From positions 1,199 through 65,198 of the forward strand of contig DCFU01000052.1 of the NCBI GenBank assembly GCA_002319795.1: 64,000 nucleotides of DNA, given 5' to 3'. The notes beneath the pieces were generated by a model, which had not been told where the DNA came from, searched no databases, and was given only the letters and a program-made list of their open reading frames with translations. Both the position numbers and the translations under genes were made by a program. Source of the stretch: Megamonas sp. UBA1796 (GTDB taxonomy: Bacteria > Bacillota > Negativicutes > Selenomonadales > Selenomonadaceae). This document shows, piece by piece, positions 48,882-56,329 of this stretch (position 1 is the first letter of the stretch; the number at the start of each line of letters is the position of its first letter).

Positions 48882-50084
48882 ATGCAGACAGAACAGGAAG
48901 CTCTGCAGGATATTCCAATTTTGCAGAATAAACAATTCTGGTCAATCTTCGCTATTGCCTTTTTAATTTATTTTTCCAATAACATGCTCGCACAGACCTT
49001 GCCGAAATATGCGTATGATTTGGGAGCGTCAGCTCAGATCATCGGCGTACTGGCAGGTGCTTTTGCGGTGTGTGCACTTATGCTGCGTCCGGTATCGGGG
49101 CAGCTTGTCGATAATGAAAACCGGCTGTTACTGTTGCGCGTAACCATCGGCATTATACTGTTATCCGTGACTGGCCTGGTATTTTCCAAGAAGGTCGGGT
49201 TGCTTATTTTGTTTCGTGGTATGAATGGACTGGGCTGGGGGATTGGTTCGACACTTTGCATGACAATTGCTTCGGGCTGTTTTACGAGAAAAAAGCTCGG
49301 TTCAGGCATTGGAATTTATGGCTTGGGTCAGACTATCGCGCAAGCAACGGCACCGATGATTGGACTGAATGTCGCAGCCGTTTATGGATACAATTTTCTG
49401 TATCAGTTTAACGTTGCTATTTGTGCCATAGCGTTTATCCTGACCTATTTTATCGTAGTCGATACGAAGCGGCATAAAGCGCATAAGTATTCGGTGAAGC
49501 TTAGTGCAATGATTGCGTTCCCAGCAATTCCACCGGCGATTCTGACCATGGCGAATGCCATAGCACAGTCTTCGATTACGGCTTTTTTGGTCATTTATGC
49601 CACAAGTATGCAAATTACCCAGATTGGTATCTATTTCACGGTCCAGGCTGTAACGGTACTATGTACACGTCCTTTTTGGGGAAAGCTTACTGATAAATAT
49701 GGCAGTTACCGCATCATCCTGCCCTGTGAGATTTTTATTGCGTTAGGTTTATTTGTCATTTATCAGGCTACAGAGCTTTGGCAGTTCCTTGTGGCAGCTA
49801 TCCTGGTGGGCAGTGGTACGGCTGGAGATCAGCCAGCACTTATGTCGGAGTGTATTCGCCGCGTGCCGTCAGAGGAACGTGGTCGTGCGAGCAATACGAA
49901 CTTTCTGGGTATTGATCTCGGATGGTTTATCGGCGGTAACCTTGCAGGGTTTGTGGTAAGTCTTGTGGGCTATCAGAATTTGTATCTGATTTTTATTTTG
50001 CCAGTCGTTTTGGCAACAACATTTTATATGCTGATGCAGAAGAATAATACCGTTTTGGAGCAGGCATCCGGGCATAACCTCTGA
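48882..50084 (+). CDS. MFS transporter (first of the tannin island)
   Basis: A 400-residue protein with 12 predicted membrane segments and the MFS loop-2 motif GAFAVCALMLRPVSGQLVDNENRLLLLR (variant of GxxxDRxGRR). A central charged loop (DTKRHKAHKYS) separates two six-helix halves, and FWGKLTDKYGSYRIIL is the second-half repeat of that motif. It is likely to import or export a small organic solute; the location between tannase and an aromatic-type amidohydrolase suggests gallate or a related phenol. The ATG at 48882 follows AAGGAG by 8 nt. Confidence 0.88.
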   Translation: MQTEQEALQDIPILQNKQFWSIFAIAFLIYFSNNMLAQTLPKYAYDLGASAQIIGVLAGAFAVCALMLRPVSGQLVDNENRLLLLRVTIGIILLSVTGLVFSKKVGLLILFRGMNGLGWGIGSTLCMTIASGCFTRKKLGSGIGIYGLGQTIAQATAPMIGLNVAAVYGYNFLYQFNVAICAIAFILTYFIVVDTKRHKAHKYSVKLSAMIAFPAIPPAILTMANAIAQSSITAFLVIYATSMQITQIGIYFTVQAVTVLCTRPFWGKLTDKYGSYRIILPCEIFIALGLFVIYQATELWQFLVAAILVGSGTAGDQPALMSECIRRVPSEERGRASNTNFLGIDLGWFIGGNLAGFVVSLVGYQNLYLIFILPVVLATTFYMLMQKNNTVLEQASGHNL

Positions 50085-50169
50085 TGTCTGTCAGATTTAG
50101 GATAGAAAGATATTTAGATAAAATAATATGATTTAGAGAAACCTTAACAGGGAATTATTTTAAAAATAT

Positions 50170-50228
50170 AGTTGCAATAACAACTAACTGATGCTATACT
50201 GCATATAGTTGTTGTTGCAACTATATGC
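50170..50228 (+). promoter_or_regulatory. Amidohydrolase promoter with twin AGTTG-N6-CAACT operators
   Basis: TTGCAA (50172-50177), 17 nt, TATACT (50195-50200). Operator 1, AGTTGCAATAACAACT (50170-50185), overlaps the -35. Operator 2, AGTTGTTGTTGCAACT (50207-50222), lies at the start of transcription and has 11-bp perfect arms when extended to 50201-50228. Centres are about 37 bp apart. Occupation of both would shut the promoter tightly. Confidence 0.8.
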
Positions 50229-50254
50229 AAATATTTTTACAGGGAGGATTTTCT

Positions 50255-51295
50255 ATGATTATCGATTGTAATATGCATCATTTACCGGAAGACCTTTTCA
50301 CAAATGAAAAGATTATGGAAGGCTTTTTGTCGACGGCACCGCGCAGCTTTGGTGAAATTGCTACGCTTGAGATGCTGGCTTCTGGCAAGCAGCATCTGAT
50401 ACTTGAAAAGCCGCAAGGCTATCATAATCTCGATTATGTAGAGGGCGACTACTCCCTCGAAGCAAAACTTAAGGCAATGGATGATGCTGGCGTAGATAAA
50501 GGCCTGCTGCGTGTACCGGTCTGGCAGGAATGGCTGCGGCTCGATACCTGCAAAATCGTGAATGATAATGCGGCAGATATGTGCAAGCGTTCGAATGGGC
50601 GCCTGTATGCAAATGCAGTCCTTCCACCATGGGGAGGGAAAGAGAATCTTTATGAGCTTGAGCGCTGCATCAAGGAACTTGGCATGGTCGGCGTACAACT
50701 TGCCTGCCATTACGGCCAGCTTTATTTGGATGATGAAGCCTTTAAACCGTATCTTAAGGTTCTAAACGAGACAGGAGTGCCGATTATCGTACATCATACG
50801 CCGTTACCAGTTTATTGGCAGTCTATATATGAATTCACGAATCTGCGCCGTGAATTTGGGCGTGTGGTCGATCAGGCTACAGCTCTTGGACGCGAACTTT
50901 TCAGCGGAATGTTTGAGGAATTCCCAAACCTTAAGTTCATTCATACGATGTTTGGAGGTAACTGGTTTGCAAACCAGAATCTTACGACACCACATAAATC
51001 GAAGAAAAATGAAGTCTTGTCTCGTTTTGATACAACAGAAGCAGACCGTATCCAAAAATATCTTAAGAACAATATTTTCTACGATATGACACATCCGGCT
51101 TCCTGGGGCAAGGATCAAGTAGAATGTGCGGTCAAGGTCTGTGGTGCAGATCATTTGCTTTTTGGCAGTTCTTTCCCCGTGGTTTACGGATGGATGTCAT
51201 CGGGGGTTGATTTTGTCAAGAATCTCGATATAACGGAGGAACAACGCAATCTCATCTTCCATGGAAATACAGAGCGTTTATTCAAGCTTGCTTAA
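50255..51295 (+). CDS. Amidohydrolase-2 (ACMSD-like) family enzyme, possible phenolic-acid decarboxylase
   Basis: A 346-residue TIM-barrel protein of the amidohydrolase-2/ACMSD family: MIIDCNMHHLPEDLF carries the first metal site in an altered form (NMHH rather than the usual DxHxH). GVQLACHYGQLYLDDEAF, PIIVHHTPLPVYW, FIHTMFGGNWF and LLFGSSFPVVY follow where the other metal ligands sit. Relatives non-oxidatively decarboxylate aromatic acids or hydrolyse cyclic intermediates. Between two MFS genes and near tannase, decarboxylation of gallate to pyrogallol is an attractive but unproven role. The ATG at 50255 follows GGGAGG. Confidence 0.8.
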   Translation: MIIDCNMHHLPEDLFTNEKIMEGFLSTAPRSFGEIATLEMLASGKQHLILEKPQGYHNLDYVEGDYSLEAKLKAMDDAGVDKGLLRVPVWQEWLRLDTCKIVNDNAADMCKRSNGRLYANAVLPPWGGKENLYELERCIKELGMVGVQLACHYGQLYLDDEAFKPYLKVLNETGVPIIVHHTPLPVYWQSIYEFTNLRREFGRVVDQATALGRELFSGMFEEFPNLKFIHTMFGGNWFANQNLTTPHKSKKNEVLSRFDTTEADRIQKYLKNNIFYDMTHPASWGKDQVECAVKVCGADHLLFGSSFPVVYGWMSSGVDFVKNLDITEEQRNLIFHGNTERLFKLA

Positions 51296-51312
51296 AACAA
51301 AATAGATTTAGT

Positions 51313-51358
51313 AAAACGCTGGAAGAGAGCAGAAACTCTTTTCTAGTGTTTTTTATTA
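51313..51358 (+). terminator. Terminator after the amidohydrolase gene
   Basis: AAACGCTGGAAGAGAG pairs with CTCTTTTCTAGTGTTT (with G-U pairs and a 6-nt loop), followed by TTTTATT. The second MFS gene may depend on read-through or a start within the short gap. Confidence 0.65.
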
Positions 51359-51377
51359 GATAGGAGTATAGATAATA

Positions 51378-52562
51378 ATGCAAAATCAAGTACAGGAAAA
51401 ATTATGGAATACTAAATTTGTTTTCAGCTGTCTGGCGAATTTTTTCGCATTTACAACGATGTATTATTTGATGTCGACGATTCCACTTTATACGACGCAG
51501 GTACTCTCTGGAGATAAAAGCGATGTCGGTGTCTTGTTTGCACTTTATGCATTTGCAGGGGTGCTGGCGCGGCCGGTGGCCGGGTATGTGGTGGATCGCT
51601 CAGGGCGGATGAAGGTGGCATGGGGTTCGCTTTTACTGCTTTTTTTGGCAGTATTCGCTTATCATTGGGCAATTGGCCTCATGGCACTTTTTGTACTTCG
51701 TTTTGTGCACGGGGTTTTCTGGGGATTTTCCACGACCTCGCTTGCGACGGTTGCGACTGATGTCATTCCAGCAAAGCGCCGTGGTGAGGGAATCGGCTAT
51801 TTTGGTTTGTCTATGTCTATCGCTATGCTGATTGGCCCATGGATGGGGCTCACTCTTTTGCAAACCTTCGATTATTCGGGTATGTTTTTAGCAGCGGCAC
51901 TTATTGCGGCACTGGCTTGTGCCTGTTTGTTCGGTATCCATTACGAAGAAAAGACAATGAATGGTATGAAAAAGACCCGAGGATTTTTTGAAAAGAAGGT
52001 TTTGCCCTATGCGGGTATTGTATTTTTTATGGCTATCGGCTATAGTGCGATTCTGTCCTTTATCGTGCTATTTTCGCAGGAAATAAATATCGGGAATGCC
52101 AGTGTTTTCTTTTTGGCAAATGCGGCCGGAGTTATTTTAAGCAGACCCTACGCAGGAAAGATTATGGACCAAAAGGGTCCGGTTAGCATTATGTGTTTTG
52201 GTTTTTCCGCCTTTTTTATGACGTTCATTTGTCTCTATTTCACGCAGGGAATGGTAATGTTCCTGATATCTGCTTTTTTGCTGGGTACCGGGTTTGGAAT
52301 ATTGTATTCTTTGTGTTTTGTACTGTCCATCAATGCTGTTGATATGACGCGGCGCGGTATGGCGAATGGTACGATTCTTACGGCATTTGACCTTGGTTTT
52401 GCGGTCGGGTCCATGGGGATGGGGGCAGTATCGATGATGACGGGATTACGTTCGATGTATCTAATCTGTGCATTCATAGCACTGATTCCGTTAGGAATTT
52501 TTTATATCAGTGATATGCGCCATCATGGAGTGAAAACGAATGCGGTAAAAGAAAATTTATAA
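51378..52562 (+). CDS. MFS transporter (second of the tannin island)
   Basis: A 394-residue protein with 12 predicted membrane segments, the loop-2 motif GVLARPVAGYVVDRSGRMKVAW and its repeat GVILSRPYAGKIMDQKGPVSIMCF in the second half. It is related in layout to the first MFS protein of this island (48.9 kb) and to sugar/drug efflux-like MFS members such as the YfcJ/AraJ type. Substrate unknown; a phenolic product or precursor is suggested by context. AGATAGGAGTAT precedes the ATG. Confidence 0.88.
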   Translation: MQNQVQEKLWNTKFVFSCLANFFAFTTMYYLMSTIPLYTTQVLSGDKSDVGVLFALYAFAGVLARPVAGYVVDRSGRMKVAWGSLLLLFLAVFAYHWAIGLMALFVLRFVHGVFWGFSTTSLATVATDVIPAKRRGEGIGYFGLSMSIAMLIGPWMGLTLLQTFDYSGMFLAAALIAALACACLFGIHYEEKTMNGMKKTRGFFEKKVLPYAGIVFFMAIGYSAILSFIVLFSQEINIGNASVFFLANAAGVILSRPYAGKIMDQKGPVSIMCFGFSAFFMTFICLYFTQGMVMFLISAFLLGTGFGILYSLCFVLSINAVDMTRRGMANGTILTAFDLGFAVGSMGMGAVSMMTGLRSMYLICAFIALIPLGIFYISDMRHHGVKTNAVKENL

Positions 52563-52618
52563 ATAAGATTTTCTAACAAGTTTGACAAATTATATAATAA
52601 TAAGGTGGTATGATGTAT

Positions 52619-52843
52619 ATGAGAAAATTCGTTTCTTTGCTTTTGCTTATAACTTTTTTGATATTGACAATCACAGGGATACAGATGCTTTTGCCGCATT
52701 TGCATGGAGCCGAAAGCGGAGGTATGCCGTTTTATCCCAAAGGGCTACATGAATATGCCAGCTTTTTATTCATCGCAGCTAGTGGGATACATGTTTTTTT
52801 CAATCGAAAAGCGTTGGCATCATATGTAAAACAATTATTTTAA
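52619..52843 (+). CDS. Small membrane protein (DUF4405-like)
   Basis: A 74-residue protein with two hydrophobic segments (FVSLLLLITFLILTITGIQMLL and EYASFLFIAASGIHVFF) and a histidine placed in each loop or helix (LLPHLHG; SGIHVFFNRKALASYV), resembling the DUF4405 family of cytochrome-b-like helical pairs. The retained H residues could coordinate haem, but two helices are few. The start is uncertain: ATG at 52610, 52613 or 52619, with AAGGTGG at 52602-52608 favouring the last. It lies 56 bp after the second MFS gene and may share its transcript. Confidence 0.7.
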   Translation: MRKFVSLLLLITFLILTITGIQMLLPHLHGAESGGMPFYPKGLHEYASFLFIAASGIHVFFNRKALASYVKQLF

Positions 52844-52994
52844 AGAAGTGTTGCTTGGAAGCGTGCCGCTATTGTAAAATGGTTCTCGGCAGAAGTTACA
52901 AAATAAAAGTAATAACTTAGACTGGGCAAAACTTCATACATAGCTAAATAAAGCAACGTAAATCGTAATCACATTATTACCTAAAATTAAAGTG

Positions 52995-53011
52995 GTATGT
53001 TTGAAACATAC
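52995..53011 (+). promoter_or_regulatory. Palindrome upstream of the second MarR gene
   Basis: GTATGTTTGAAACATAC, perfect 8-bp arms around a central G, ends 30 bp before the TTG start. It is a plausible autoregulatory operator. It does not resemble the AGTTG-N6-CAACT sites of the same island. Confidence 0.6.
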
Positions 53012-53041
53012 GGAATATATAACTTATTGGAGGGATGATTT

Positions 53042-53473
53042 TTGAAAACGGAACATCTTGGAAAGCACATATCACTGTTGTATCGCCAAAGTCAGATTTA
53101 TTTCAATGCAGAATTAAAAAAATATCAGTTGGGTAGTGGTCAATACATCTTCCTGTTGAGTTTGTTGGAAAATGAAGGAATCAATCAGGAACAACTTGCC
53201 GATATTGTAAAAATTGATAAAACCACGACAGCTAGGGCTGTTGCTAAACTCGAATATGCGGGTTACCTAACGCGCGAGACCAGCCTGGAAGACCACCGTG
53301 CCTATATCCTGCATTCAACAGAAAAAGCTCGGAGCATCGCTAAGGTTCTTGGCAAAATCCTTGATCAATGGAATGATTCCATGTTTGCTGATTTCACAGC
53401 AGCAGATAAACTTAGCCTGCGCCGGCTGCTCGACCGTGCAATTGGAAACATCTTAGCCAGCAGTACAAAATGA
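53042..53473 (+). CDS. MarR-family regulator (tannin island)
   Basis: A 143-residue MarR protein: LLENEGINQEQLADIVKIDKTTTARAVAKLEYAGYLTRETSLEDHRAYILHSTEKARSIA is the winged helix, with the wing aspartate and arginine (EDHRAY). It starts at a TTG 5 nt after GGAGGGATGATTT. Position at the end of the tannase-MFS-amidohydrolase-MFS series makes it the likely local regulator, probably sensing a phenolic acid as many MarR proteins do; this is inference. Confidence 0.9.
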   Translation: MKTEHLGKHISLLYRQSQIYFNAELKKYQLGSGQYIFLLSLLENEGINQEQLADIVKIDKTTTARAVAKLEYAGYLTRETSLEDHRAYILHSTEKARSIAKVLGKILDQWNDSMFADFTAADKLSLRRLLDRAIGNILASSTK

Positions 53474-53615
53474 ATGAAATTGCCACAAAGCCACTTGGTT
53501 ATGCGATTTGCTAGGTCATCATCCTATTCCTATGACGATGGCAGATGGGATAAGTTAGGTATCGGTTTTTTTTACGCAGATTTTGGGCTGGGGCGGGGAG
53601 CTTTTTCTTACGTGG

Positions 53616-55346
53616 TTATTCCTCTGCATCGTTGCGGATTTCGGTATCGTAGTCCCTGCCCTGAATCATGCGCAGGCGTGAGGCATCGAAGGCTGGATTG
53701 ACGATACTTTTTGAGGTATCATACTCCATGGTGTGGATATCTGCGAGATCGAGCAGGGTATGGATGATATCATCGGTCATATAGGGGCGGTCTACGGCAC
53801 CTCTTATAGCGGCCCATTTTTGTGGATAAGCGGACTTGAAGCTGTCCGAGGCCCAGAAGATCATGGGAATTTCCAGCATATAGTGATTGGGATTTTCTTC
53901 GACATGTCCCGCGAAGCTGCTGCCGTTGGCGAAGAGCGTTTCCCCATGGTCGGGCAGGAAGATGAGAAGCGTATTGGTATCGCGGAATTTATCGATGATA
54001 CCGCTTACGATATAGTCATTATAATAGATGGCATTATCGTATTGGGCGATTTCCGTACGTTGTTCTTCCGAAAGATCGCGGTGAATGTCATCCTTGGTAA
54101 ATTTTGAGAATATATAGGGGAAGCGCATATAGTAAAGACTGTGCTCGCCCATGAGATGCAGCACATAAAAATTTTTTTCTCCGGCTTGGAGCAAGGCATC
54201 GTCAAGCATGGGAAAGAGCTCTTCATCCAGCGACCCAAAATCTTCATGGGATTCGCGCATGCGCGTGAAATCGTGTACCTGACTGCGCCGGGCGAATAGT
54301 TGTGCGGCGTTGCCCCAGATGCCGGAGCTTTCCTGATTCGAAAGCCAGTGCGTCTTATAGCCCGCGGTATTCATTACATCAATGAGGTTGTTATAGGTGT
54401 ACCACTCCTGTTCGGATTCGGCATCGTGGAATGTAAAGAGCTCCCGCAGTACGGCTACAGTCGTGGAGTGGGGGCTTACGCAATCTGTGAAGACAGCAAG
54501 CTCACCTTTTTTTTGCATATTATCAAGGTTTGGCGTATTTTCGAGTGCGTAGCCATAGAGATGCATATGATGGCGGTTCGTTGATTCGCCGAGGATGCAT
54601 ACGATGTTGGGAATGGTACTTTTGTTTTCTGTAAGCTGCAGGTCATTGGCCATTTTTTCCTCAAGGTTTTCATAGGCACGCAGATTTTTGGCCGCTATCT
54701 GCGCTGCATTGTATACCTGCAGCGCGGGTATATCCAGTGAATGGTTGATGATAAATGGTTTGCAGGAATTCCAAAGTACTGTACCGGAAACAGTGCCTGT
54801 GAGCAATACCAGCAAAACCAGACGGTTCTGCATACGGCGCGGCAGCGGCAAACCGCGTGAAAAAATATAACGATGCGTGCCGTATACAGTGAGCAGAAAT
54901 GCCAGAAACGCCAGCAAACCCTTCCAGCCTACATACATCAGAAGGAATTCGCGTGCTTCCTGCGGATTTGTTTCCAGCATGGCGGTGAGAACGCCTGCAC
55001 CGGCCAGAGAGCCGTAGTTATAGATGGAAAAGACCTCCATACCCCAAAGGAGGCCGCTTAATAGAAAGGAAAGATAAACGAAAAAACGCCGCAGCCGGTA
55101 AAATGGAAGCATATCAATAAGGATGGCATAGAGTACGATACCGGCGAACAGGAATATGCCGTCCAGCAGCAGTATGTGGATTTGTTCCAGCTGATAGGTA
55201 TGATAAAGCGACCAGAATATGGTGAAGTAGTTGAACAAAAATAGTCCTAAAATGAAGCCGATATATCTTTCTACGCTGCGTTGTGCCTTGCTGGCAGTGC
55301 GCAGGAAAAATCTTTTGGCTGGAATCTTCCACCGCTTATATTGCAT
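53616..55346 (-). CDS. Phosphoethanolamine transferase (EptA/CptA-type)
   Basis: A 576-residue protein with five N-terminal membrane segments and a periplasmic sulfatase-fold domain. The catalytic site is in CILGESTNRHHMHLYGY (Thr as nucleophile), with other zinc residues in FLPDHGETLF and HVEENPNHYMLEIPMIFW. The GESTNR form is closer to CptA/EptC than to EptA. It adds phosphoethanolamine to lipid A or core sugar and lowers surface charge, which implies an outer membrane with LPS. It is monocistronic with a consensus promoter. Confidence 0.92.
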   Translation of the reverse strand: MQYKRWKIPAKRFFLRTASKAQRSVERYIGFILGLFLFNYFTIFWSLYHTYQLEQIHILLLDGIFLFAGIVLYAILIDMLPFYRLRRFFVYLSFLLSGLLWGMEVFSIYNYGSLAGAGVLTAMLETNPQEAREFLLMYVGWKGLLAFLAFLLTVYGTHRYIFSRGLPLPRRMQNRLVLLVLLTGTVSGTVLWNSCKPFIINHSLDIPALQVYNAAQIAAKNLRAYENLEEKMANDLQLTENKSTIPNIVCILGESTNRHHMHLYGYALENTPNLDNMQKKGELAVFTDCVSPHSTTVAVLRELFTFHDAESEQEWYTYNNLIDVMNTAGYKTHWLSNQESSGIWGNAAQLFARRSQVHDFTRMRESHEDFGSLDEELFPMLDDALLQAGEKNFYVLHLMGEHSLYYMRFPYIFSKFTKDDIHRDLSEEQRTEIAQYDNAIYYNDYIVSGIIDKFRDTNTLLIFLPDHGETLFANGSSFAGHVEENPNHYMLEIPMIFWASDSFKSAYPQKWAAIRGAVDRPYMTDDIIHTLLDLADIHTMEYDTSKSIVNPAFDASRLRMIQGRDYDTEIRNDAEE

Positions 55347-55448
55347 ATGGCAACCCTTCTATAAATATTGAATGATAGGAACTATGAATTCAGGCATTCT
55401 GCTGGCTTGAACCAGCGGTTCTTATAGTAAAATTTTTCAGATATCCTA

Positions 55449-55477
55449 AATATAGCAATGTTATACGTATATGTCAA
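55449..55477 (-). promoter_or_regulatory. Promoter of the phosphoethanolamine transferase gene
   Basis: Minus strand: TTGACA (55477-55472), 17 nt, TATATT (55454-55449). The spacer contains the palindrome TATACGTATA (55462-55471), also present twice between the amidase and GH84 genes. Upstream, AGTATACT and further TATAC-type half-sites occur (55478-55496). Confidence 0.78.
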
Positions 55478-55579
55478 AGTATACTGAAAAGTATATGTGT
55501 CGTTTTTTTCTGCTTGCCTCATCTTGCTGGTATATGCCATAATGAAGAAAAGGTGAAGGAACGGGAGGTACCATGTATT

Positions 55580-55756
55580 ATGGAAAAGGATACATTGAAA
55601 CGGGCGGGAAAAGCCATATCGTCCTTTTGTGAAGGTTTTTTTGACACTGCAGGCCTTGGCTGCTGTGGATTGGAGGTACCGGCGGAGGACATGAAGAAAC
55701 TGAAAAAAATGCGGGAGTCTGCCGGAAAGGAAAAAACAGAGAAGCAACAGCCATAG
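55580..55756 (+). CDS. Short hypothetical protein with CC motif
   Basis: A 58-codon frame MEKDTLKRAGKAISSFCEGFFDTAGLGCCGLEVPAEDMKK, ending in a Lys/Glu-rich tail. A GGGAGG lies 11 nt upstream, and the next gene begins 50 bp after its stop. The three cysteines (SFC, GCCG) and helical charged tail are the only features. I do not recognise it; it may be a small regulatory or metal-binding protein, or not expressed. An overlapping ATG 7 nt earlier opens a different, shorter frame. Confidence 0.5.
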   Translation: MEKDTLKRAGKAISSFCEGFFDTAGLGCCGLEVPAEDMKKLKKMRESAGKEKTEKQQP

Positions 55757-55807
55757 CTGAAGCTGGCGGCTGCTTTTATTACTTTATTGTGGAAGGAAGG
55801 ATAGCCT

Positions 55808-56281
55808 GTGTTTGATCAAATGCGCCGGAAGGACCGGGCGATATCTCTGGAGGAAATAAAGGAGATTTTGTTTTGTGGGGAATATGGAATATTGTCCACA
55901 ATGGGAGAAGATGGCTGGCCATATGGCGTACCAGTAAATTTTGCCTATGATGGGGAAAATGTATATTTCCATTCTACCTGCGCGATGAGCCACCGGAATG
56001 CAAATATCGCATATTTGTCCAGAGTGTGTTTTACGGTGGTCGGGGATACGCAGCTTTTGCCGGAAAAATTCTCAACGAAATATGAAAGTGCGATGGTTTT
56101 TGGTGAAGCTGCGGTGGTGGAGGATTTCGCCGAAAAAAAGGCAATCTTAGAAATGCTTGTGGAAAAATATGCACCGGATTTTTGCGAAAGCGGTGCTGCC
56201 TATATTGTAAAGGCCTGTGGACAGACGGAGATATATAAGATAACGCCGGAGAAAATCACTGGCAAGGCACGACGGAAATAG
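55808..56281 (+). CDS. Pyridoxamine-phosphate-oxidase-fold flavoprotein (NimA-like)
   Basis: A 157-residue split-barrel flavin-binding protein beginning at a GTG with GGAAGGAT 6-7 nt upstream. RRKDRAISLEEIKEILFCGEYGILSTMGEDGWPYGVPVNFAYDGENVYFHSTC is typical of the NimA/PNPOx-like group, with KxxxI at the C-terminus contacting flavin. Members reduce nitro compounds or bind FMN or haem; the native substrate is unknown. The preceding 58-residue gene may be co-transcribed. A compact bidirectional terminator follows. Confidence 0.85.
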   Translation: MFDQMRRKDRAISLEEIKEILFCGEYGILSTMGEDGWPYGVPVNFAYDGENVYFHSTCAMSHRNANIAYLSRVCFTVVGDTQLLPEKFSTKYESAMVFGEAAVVEDFAEKKAILEMLVEKYAPDFCESGAAYIVKACGQTEIYKITPEKITGKARRK

Positions 56282-56319
56282 CAAAAGCCGCCTGGTAATC
56301 TATGCCAGGCGGCTTTTGC
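56281..56319. terminator. Bidirectional terminator between flavoprotein and symporter genes
   Basis: GCAAAAGCCGCCTGG and CCAGGCGGCTTTTGC are exact reverse complements around a 9-nt loop, so it serves both converging genes. Confidence 0.9.
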
Positions 56320-56329
56320 TGTTTCGGGC

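Noticed and set aside
53474..53615. Small plus-strand frame after the second MarR gene
   Set aside because: It starts at the stop of the MarR gene, overlaps the 3' end of the phosphoethanolamine transferase gene on the other strand, and has no recognisable sequence.
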